From: Vanilla planifolia
Lineage: Eukaryota > Streptophyta > Magnoliopsida > Asparagales > Orchidaceae
Reading direction: 5' to 3'
NCBI GenBank assembly: GCA_023846275.1
Contig: CM043868.1
Coordinates: 16,525,755-16,589,754 of the forward strand
Length of the DNA stretch: 64,000 nucleotides
Below the pieces are notes generated by a model. The model saw only the letters and a list, made by a program, of their open reading frames with translations. It had not been told where the DNA came from and searched no databases. Of the stretch, positions 57,864 to 64,000 are shown piece by piece; within the stretch, counting starts at the first letter, position 1; each line of letters opens with the position of its first letter. The translations under genes and the position numbers were made by a program.

Positions 57864-59765
57864 TGTTTTGTTATTGATCTTTAATAATTTTGTTTTTTAT
57901 GATAAAAAATTCTAAATATTTTTAATAAAATTATTTGAGTGAATTTTTAAATTTTGATCTTGATGTTTTTGTTAATGGGAGAACTTGAAGAAAAAGAGAA
58001 AATGTAAAATCCTATGAATATTATCTTAGAGTGACAAACGACCAAAAGATATATTTTGAATTTAATTTTAAGTACTTTAATTTTATTTTGATTAGAATGT
58101 TAAGCTTGATTAAAATCTTTCTTATAAAACAAACAAATTTAATTTTATTAAATTAAACATCTTAAAAATATATTTATTTTTCTAATATCATTGAACTTAC
58201 TATAATCATCTTCAAAAGTAGTTTATCTTTTTTATGTTTTTGAAAATATTTCTTCATCAAATTATAAAAAGTACATTATAGCTATGTTAATTAATTAACA
58301 AAAAATAAATATTTATTATTAATATAAAATAAAATGAAATAATAAAAAAAATATTATCTAATTATCTTACATAATCGCTCAGAATTAAATTGCCAGTGAA
58401 CATGAGTCAAAGCATACTATATGAACTCGGTTCGCTAAAATTGTGTTGGAACACAAGTATTAAATTCATATTGATCAATGTTAGATATGTGCATTACTTC
58501 TGAATCCATTAACCAATTTTAAATGTAGTACACTAACAACACAGGTGACTAAATCCCAAATGAAACAAGGAGCAGCCAACCCCATTATTTGGCTTTTTAT
58601 GGAACACAGAGAATATGCTATATGGTGATAAACATAAGTTGAATACAACATGTTGGACTAAACTCATTCCTACATTCATGTGGTTGAACTCAAAATTACT
58701 AAAGTAATTTTTGCCATCCAATCACACAATTTTCCTCTCACACGGCTCATATTTATTCCTCACATAAGATCTAAATCCAATCGTCATATTACAATGAGAT
58801 CTAATGGTCCAAATCAAATCTTATTTTTTAAATAATATTAGTTTAATTTTAGCCACCTGATCATGCAATTTTTTAGTCAAATGATACAAATAACTTCTTA
58901 TTATACAGATTCTATGTAACAAATCTTTTAGCCATTATTAAGAGCCATTAGAATGCTTTATTTAAATAATAAATTTTCAATTAAAAAATATATGCCAATG
59001 GAAGGTGTAATAGCTATTTGTTTTGTTTGTTAACTGCTTTTAATGCTTACAAAATGTTTATAAATAGTTGAATTCTCAAACAAAATTAATTGATGAATTT
59101 TACACAATCTGAAAAAAAAATTTCAAATCACGATATTCAAGATGTTATTACCCTGTGCTCATTATCGCTTTTATATGTTGCATCCTTCAGTCATCAAGCA
59201 CCTAAATTCTATTTTTTCTCAAATTAGCTAACTTATTAATTTTTTTATTTCTAATTAATTTAATTAAAATACTTGTACTTTATAAATTATTTTATCAAGT
59301 ATAAGATTTTGTTTGTATTAATTTTGATATTATGTTGTCAAATATTTTCTTTCTATTGCCATTTTATTTTATTATAAGACTATAGTAGTTTGTTCCTTTT
59401 ATTTTATTATTGTGAGGGTTTAGTCTACCTGTCTTTTGGTGAAAGACTTATAATGAGTATTTTAATTTTATTTGGTATTATACAGAGGCTAACGTAGACT
59501 TGATTTTAAGCCAAACTATCTAAAATTTATTGAAGCATGTTTTTATTTTTAGTTGATTTTTTTATTTCATAATTTTTATAAAAAAAATTATTATTAAAAT
59601 AAAATTAATATATTTTAAATTAATTTAAAATTTTCTCATAATCACTTTTAGAGATTTTCTTAAGTTTATTAAAAATTATTTTATAACTATTTTTTCAAAT
59701 ATTTTTGTAAGAAATCAAATTTTTTATTCTTAATAATTTATCATTTTTTATTAAACCAAACTTTA
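57864..59765 (+). repeat. 3' LTR of the nested copia element
   Basis: Pairs with 54366-56139 over its whole length with many substitutions and indels. It ends near TTAAACCAAACTTTA, matching TTGAACCACACTTTA at the end of the 5' LTR. Confidence 0.85.
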
Positions 59766-59990
59766 TGCACTACATAATAGTAGCTTTATGAAGGACCAAT
59801 AAAGTAAGTTGCATCTTTTGTCTTATGAGCATACTATGCCATCAAATATCTTACTTATTTAACTAAATTAATTTTATGATATCAAGGAGTCAAATCTCAT
59901 TGAAAAAGAAGGAGGTTGTATTTTATATAATTGCTTAGCTAGTTTATCTATTTTGAAGCTTTCTCTAAAATATCTCTTAGGTCTTAAAGA
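59766..59990 (-). pseudogene. Gag relic, N-terminal part (gypsy element)
   Basis: The minus strand reads YKIQPPSFSMRFDSLIS, then ISKIFDGIVCS and LYWSFIKLLL. It matches the start of Ty3/gypsy gag (pattern PPTFSGxxDPLxAExWLxxIEKIFDxxxCxDExKVxxAxFxLxG). It stops at the copia insertion and resumes at 54365. Confidence 0.65.
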
Positions 59991-60254
59991 AGAAAAAGAT
60001 ATTTTTGCTAAAGTATTATTCTCTTTAAAACCTTTACAAAATCCCCTTCCTCTTTTTGCACTAGCTTAAGATTTTGCTTTTTATAAACCTTTTGTAGCTC
60101 TCCTTCCATAACCCAAAATTATATCAAATTTCAAATTATCAAATATCTAATTTTTCAATAAAAAATAGAAATTATGATAAAAAAAAATATAAGCTCATAT
60201 GTATGATATCTCAATGTCCTCACTTAAAAGCCCTTCTTAAGTTCTCAACCTTTA

Positions 60255-60266
60255 GTTCTAATACCA
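60255..60266 (-). other. Primer binding site of the chromovirus-like element
   Basis: The minus strand reads TGGTATTAGAAC directly after the 5' LTR, close to the Met-tRNA consensus TGGTATCAGAGC. Confidence 0.7.
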
Positions 60267-63200
60267 CATATCATGCCTTACTAAGCTAAAAAACAAAATA
60301 AACACAATAAAATACTTAAAAATACCAAAATATAAAGTCATTATAGAGCATGCAAGAAAAGCTTATGGATATCATTTAAAAAAGGGTGATTATGACAAAA
60401 AAAATCACAAATCCATAATCTATAGTAAATTATCTTATTTGTAATGAATGACACATAAATCTCAAAGTTGTTAAATGACAATAAAAGCAAAAATAGAGAT
60501 CTCATGCAACAATCTCATATAAAGATACAAATATAATTCTTACATATAAAAGTCTTCATAGTATTCTCAAAATACAATACTCTCTTAAGATTTCATGCCA
60601 AATCTTTAGGAACCTCTAATTCTATGAGTATCTGAATCTTGACTTATAGTATAAGTAGGTAATAAGAAGATTATGCTTAGCAAGTAAATGATTAACTATG
60701 AACAGATAAAGCAAAGTATGAAATGTAATATGTAACATATAAATAATATCAATAATAATAAGAATACATGAAATTTACATGATATAATTGTGCTAAAATC
60801 ACTAATATACTCATATGCATCATTCCCATATATGCAAAAAGTCATCATATAGTTCTAATATCATATAATACTTATATCATCTTTTTTCTTACTTTTCTTA
60901 TTGCATACTTTTTTTTTTCAAGTTTATCTTTATTATAGTCTTGATGTTCTCATATAATCAATACTTATGATTAATGGGATCCTATATCATATAATATCTC
61001 TATGATATTAATCATATCTCTAGACCTTTATCGACTATTAGCTAAGCCATCGAATTATCTTTCTCTCGTTTATCACAAGCCTATATTGAAGTGCTAAAAA
61101 ATAGGCTTTCACTTATTATCATCTTATATTGAAGTACTACTAATAATAAGAATAAAATATGATACTATTTCAATCATGGAAGCACTATGTAACATTGTCC
61201 CATTAAAAGAATTTACGATAACAAAGTCTTTGCCAATCATTGCCCAATATTAATGTGTTAATAATAACATAAGGGATCATATCATATTAGGTAGAAAAAG
61301 ATAAGGTTATAAAAAAACTTTATATGTTGTTATTTCATATTTGTTATGATTTTATAGATCATTAAGCATATATAATCAATACTTCACTTTTTATTCATTT
61401 CTTTTCATCTTCTCATGTTAAGATATTATCTTATTAATCAAAACATATGTATAATCATTTGATATCATGAAATATACTTATGTCATATTTTATCATATCA
61501 TATATCTTAGTAGTATTTTAGGATAATTAATAATTAATTTACTTAAATCATAATTTTTTTAAGTTTTTTTATCTAATTGTTCTAAGATGCATTTTCTATA
61601 ACTTGTCCTTTTCTTTATATGTTTCTTTCATAGCCTACAAAATAATCTATTTCAATTCTTGATACATGCTTATTTTTTCATTTTTAAAGCATTAACAATT
61701 CTCAGTTTTATCTAAGATTTCTTTTTCCTTACTCAATTCCTCAATTATTATATGATTTGTTTACTTAAAGCATTCATAAATAAAATCATAAAATTTTTTA
61801 AAATTTTGTTAAAAGTTATTATCGACATCCTTCTTTGTGTATCATCTATTTGCCCTAATGTATAATACATTAGGCTCTCCTAAACATTTACATTGGCAAA
61901 ATGAATTAGTTACTTCAAATTATTATACTCCACTATAGAGTTGAATGTGCACATGGTAGCAGGATCTCAATATGTTAAGGTCTTTTGCCCTTAGGTCATC
62001 CCATACTAACTTAAGTACGTTATATCTTTAAAATGTGTCTTAATATCATAACATTTTATGTAAGTACTAAAATACTCTTAATAGCCAATATGGGATAATT
62101 TATTCATACAATATTTCACCTAGAAGCCTACTAAGAGTCATTCTTTGTTTTAGTAACTCTCTTCTTAGGACATCACTTGATACTAACTCTTTGCCCTCTT
62201 TGGTCTTGGGTAAAATAAGCCTACTAACTTTTGCTTGGTTCATCTTTGAACCACACTAAGCCAATCACGTTTGGCTATAATATCAAATGTGACGTTTTAA
62301 TTTAGTTATGCTGAGATATTATCCCCTTAAGTCGTTGCATATCAACCTAAGTGATTTTACTCTCAAAAAATGCTTAAATATCTTAAGGCTATTATATCTC
62401 ATATAAGCACAGGAATCATTTTTTTAGTAGTCAATAAGAGATAATTCAACTTTATAACTCTCTAACTAGAAGCCTAATAGGAGCTACTCTTTGCTTCAAT
62501 AACTTCTCTCTTAAGATATTATCTAGCACTCACTTTTCATCATCTTTAGTCCTAAATGTTACAGTACAATACATTGGCCTCAATATATGATATGCCCTTC
62601 ATAAGGAATCATATGTAAGTCTAAACATACCATTTGTTACTTTCCTTTATGAGCTAAATATATTTATAATACATATTAACATATTATTTATTTTCTTCAG
62701 AAATTAGGTTTGAGAGTTGTTCTTAAACCATATCCAGAATTGTGGTATGACGTAAAAAAGGCACACCCTCCATTTCTCTTAGGAAAAGGGTTAGTCTTAT
62801 ATAAATTGCCTTGTGTACCATCTGTTGATTCTCAATATATAATATGTTGGGCTTAACATATGTTATATTTACTCTATGTATAATATATAAGGTGTTGATG
62901 ATAATTATGACTTCATCCAATTTGACTTAATCTCAATCTAATTGAAAACCAAATCACAAGCATCGTAAAATAAGCAAGCTAAGGGAAGAGGAACACAACA
63001 AAAAAACCTTAGCAAATTCTTTTAAATAGAATCAATCTAAAACTTTCTCAAGCTCTTCTCCTCAAGGATCTCCTCATTGTAGTCATTCCAAAGTTATGTT
63101 CCATTAATTCTAGCACCCCAAAAGCCTTTTAAGGGTTATTGTTTTAACTTTCTCCATCTTCCTCCTTCATGATCTTTTTTAAGGATTTAACAAAAACTCA

Positions 63201-63522
63201 ACACCAAGGCTTAAGAAGGAAATTATGTAAATTCATTTTCATTAATAAGGGAGAAAATAAAGAAATAATTTCTTTTCTTCAAAAATTCCATAATTTCATT
63301 TAATCTTTTAAAAATTACAATTTTTATACCGACAAATTTGTCATGAGATGTTTTTCATAATGATAAGCTCGAAATATCATTTTGAGTAATTATGACATAG
63401 AGTACATTTTGAGACGTCAAATCCCTTTAATTTCTCAAACTAAGATTTTTATACAGCGCCAAAATAAATATCTCATACACAAATAATAATGTATTTCATA
63501 ATTAAGTACTTTGGTTATTACA
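60267..63522 (-). repeat. 5' LTR of the chromovirus-like element
   Basis: Pairs with 45890-48399. At about 3.25 kb it is longer, partly because it holds two related modules (about 62085-62215 and 62430-62555, both with GAAGCCTA.TA.GAG..A.TCTTTG.TT.A.TAACT) that the other LTR lacks at this position. Confidence 0.75.
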
Positions 63523-64000
63523 TATTTTATTTTCTCATTTTATCTTACTCTTTGTATATTAAACATTTCAAGTGTTCAAATATCAAATAATGTGATTATT
63601 AAGTATTTCATGAAAATCATCTCACATGTGATAATAAATCATCAAGATATAATGTGAAATAAAGTTTATAAATGTAGCACGTAGATTTCACACCAAGTAA
63701 ATGACCATTTGTTCAAATCATCTATCAATTTTTCATATCAATTAATATAGTAATAATTATTAAAATAATATGTATTAAACAATTGTAATACATATAATCC
63801 CACTTATCTTTTCTTTCAAAATGTCACTTTTTACTTATTTTTTCCTAAAGTCCATTCTATCAAATTATCTAAAGATGATTCAAATTGATGACTAATTATT
63901 TTGTCATTGTTCTTCAAATTTTTAATGATTATGAAGTGTATGAAAACATAAAAAGAGAAAATATATAGAAGAAAAAAAAAGGAGAGAATATTTATGTAAA
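63523..64000. other. AT-rich flank, nothing recognised
   Basis: Flank beyond the long LTR. No ORF, repeat partner or element end was identified before the window ends. Confidence 0.5.

Larger units (their letters stand above)
54366..59765 (+). mobile_element. Ty1/copia LTR retrotransposon nested in the gypsy gag
   Basis: Plus-strand element with paired LTRs (54366-56139 and 57864-59765), a Met-tRNA primer site and a polypurine tract. The internal region is only about 1.7 kb and keeps a gag relic with a perfect CCHC zinc knuckle and the first motif of copia reverse transcriptase; protease, integrase and most of the polymerase are deleted. It interrupts the minus-strand gypsy gag, so it inserted later. 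The LTRs are clearly diverged, so this insertion too is old. No target-site duplication was seen. Confidence 0.82.
45890..63522 (-). mobile_element. Ty3/gypsy chromovirus-like LTR retrotransposon (degenerate, carries nested insertions)
   Basis: A minus-strand element. Reading from high to low coordinates it shows the 5' LTR (60267-63522), a Met-tRNA primer site, gag, protease, reverse transcriptase, RNase H, integrase, a chromodomain-like tail, a polypurine tract and the 3' LTR (45890-48399). The domain order and the C-terminal tail after the integrase GPY/F-like segment fit chromoviruses, and the long LTRs suggest the Tekay/Del group (inference). All coding parts contain stops. Two later insertions split it: a copia element in gag (54366-59765) and a roughly 1.9-kb segment in reverse transcriptase (50693-52609). 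No target-site duplication was seen. Confidence 0.8.

Noticed and set aside
1..64000. CRISPR arrays, rRNA genes, tRNA genes and bacterial-type operons
   Set aside because: The repeats are tandem duplications, LTRs or degenerate phrases without regular spacers. I saw no tRNA cloverleaf or rRNA sequence, though small ncRNAs cannot be excluded by eye.

Overview
The window looks like AT-rich nuclear DNA of a flowering plant. The evidence is GT-AG introns of up to about 9.8 kb, plant-type UBL5 and ERMP1 proteins, and dense decayed Ty3/gypsy, Ty1/copia, LINE and PIF/Harbinger sequence. I cannot name the species. Only two genes appear intact. Both are on the minus strand and in tandem.

Layout. 1-8.1 kb is transposon debris: a PIF/Harbinger transposase relic, a 90-bp tandem duplication, a roughly 300-bp tandem triplication derived from a retrotransposon polyprotein, and a probable Ty3/gypsy RNase H relic. 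8.76-8.98 kb is UBL5, a single-exon 73-residue ubiquitin-like splicing modifier. 9.84-38.16 kb is one gene, ERMP1, encoding an ER-membrane M28 metallopeptidase. I assembled 13 exons with consistent phases into a 907-residue protein. Its introns hold LINE relics, a MITE-like element, local tandem duplications and a deleted Ty3/gypsy LTR element.

38.2-41.1 kb contains a Ty3/gypsy gag-protease relic. 41.1-45.8 kb is a collapsed second copy of the UBL5-ERMP1 block: a broken UBL5 pseudogene followed, in the same order and strand, by short remnants of ERMP1's last exon and introns 12, 11 and 1. 45.9-63.5 kb is a nested stack. It consists of a minus-strand Ty3/gypsy chromovirus-like element with long LTRs, interrupted in gag by a plus-strand Ty1/copia element and in its reverse transcriptase by a roughly 1.9-kb insertion. 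All mobile-element coding regions are full of stops and look dead.

UBL5 (nuclear, splicing) and ERMP1 (ER) have no known shared pathway, so their adjacency looks positional. I found no new multi-gene system. The most informative structures are the decayed duplicate of the two-gene block and the nested element stack. All similarity statements come from reading translations by eye.
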